Shown one piece after another: positions 5,432-5,665 of a DNA stretch of 5,665 bases. Source of the stretch: Bacteroidales bacterium UBA3816 (GTDB taxonomy: Bacteria; Bacteroidota; Bacteroidia; Bacteroidales; P3); the NCBI GenBank assembly GCA_002368955.1, contig DFDY01000060.1:1-5665 (forward strand), in the 5' to 3' direction. The notes beneath the pieces were generated by a model. That model was not told where the DNA came from. It was given only the letters and a program-made list of their open reading frames with translations, and searched no databases. Both the position numbers and the translations under genes were made by a program. Each line of letters opens with the position of its first letter. The stretch's first letter is position 1.

Positions 5432-5665
5432 TTAATTCTCACCGTTTTCCTCCATGTAGAATCTCTCCCTATTGTTAAAATATCTGTAATCTTCAAGCAG
5501 GCTCCAGTAGTTGTCATTCCAGAAGTTATTTAGTATTTCTTTTTCTTCTGGAGCGAGTTTAGGGTCTTCGGTTAGGTAAAGGATGGTTCTGTCTTTTTCC
5601 TCGATATTGCAATCTCTTCCGTTGGAAGAAAGGAAAAACCAGATTCTTCTAATAGCGACCAGTTC
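5432..5665 (-). CDS. C-terminal end of an unrecognised protein, cut by the window edge
   Basis: Reading the minus strand from the right edge gives 77 uninterrupted codons ending in TAA at 5434-5432. The start lies outside the window. The fragment is rich in aromatic and charged residues (ELVAIRRIWFFLSSNGRD at its left end, then NFWNDNYWSLLEDYRYF and a Glu-rich tail MEENGEN). The composition looks like a real, largely helical soluble protein, but I recognise no family. It is somewhat AT-richer than the downstream genes. It stops 27 nt before the kinase start and no TTTG/TAnnTTTG promoter lies in that gap, so it is probably in the same operon and the operon promoter lies to the right of this window. 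It may be part of the same system or only an upstream neighbour. Confidence 0.65.
   Translation of the reverse strand, partial: ELVAIRRIWFFLSSNGRDCNIEEKDRTILYLTEDPKLAPEEKEILNNFWNDNYWSLLEDYRYFNNRERFYMEENGEN

Overview
The window looks like chromosomal DNA of a Bacteroidota bacterium, most likely Bacteroidales (Prevotella/Bacteroides-like). Three things point there: BspA-type (LRR_5) leucine-rich repeats, a perfect match to the Bacteroidota promoter (TTTG, 19 nt, TAnnTTTG) near the left edge, and start codons without clear Shine-Dalgarno sequences. All convincing genes lie on the minus strand. They form one tight cluster, transcribed right to left, that enters from beyond the right edge.

In transcription order the cluster holds: (0) the last 77 codons of an unrecognised charged, aromatic-rich protein (5665-5432); (1) a 647-aa cytosolic Ser/Thr-type protein kinase fused to about nine BspA-type leucine-rich repeats (5404-3461); (2) a 205-aa protein of a conserved but poorly described family with a NADAR-like motif (3480-2863); (3) a 478-aa fusion of a DarT-type ADP-ribosyltransferase domain to a von Willebrand factor A (VWA) domain with an intact MIDAS (2856-1420); (4) a 271-aa PP2C-type phosphatase with its metal-binding aspartates intact (1423-608). 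Spacing is 27 nt, a 20-nt overlap, 6 nt, and a 4-nt ATGA overlap, so the genes are almost certainly co-transcribed and partly translationally coupled.

The combination of VWA protein, PP2C phosphatase and protein kinase matches the 'TerY-P triad' described by comparative genomics for Ter-type stress and conflict systems. What stands out is that the VWA subunit carries a DarT-like DNA ADP-ribosyltransferase domain, that a candidate ADP-ribose-removing (NADAR-like) protein sits directly before it, and that the kinase carries a repeat domain suited to ligand sensing. My inference is a phospho-regulated toxin/defence system. The LRR-kinase would sense a trigger, the kinase and PP2C would set the phosphorylation state of the DarT-VWA effector or a partner, and the NADAR-like protein would act as antidote. 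No part of this has been tested here.

The left 607 bases hold no credible gene. From the left they contain a promoter firing leftward out of the window, a very AT-rich stretch, a cluster of GAA-loop hairpins at 300-392 that looks like an intergenic palindromic repeat element, and an 11-bp direct repeat just past the end of the operon. No canonical intrinsic terminator was found.
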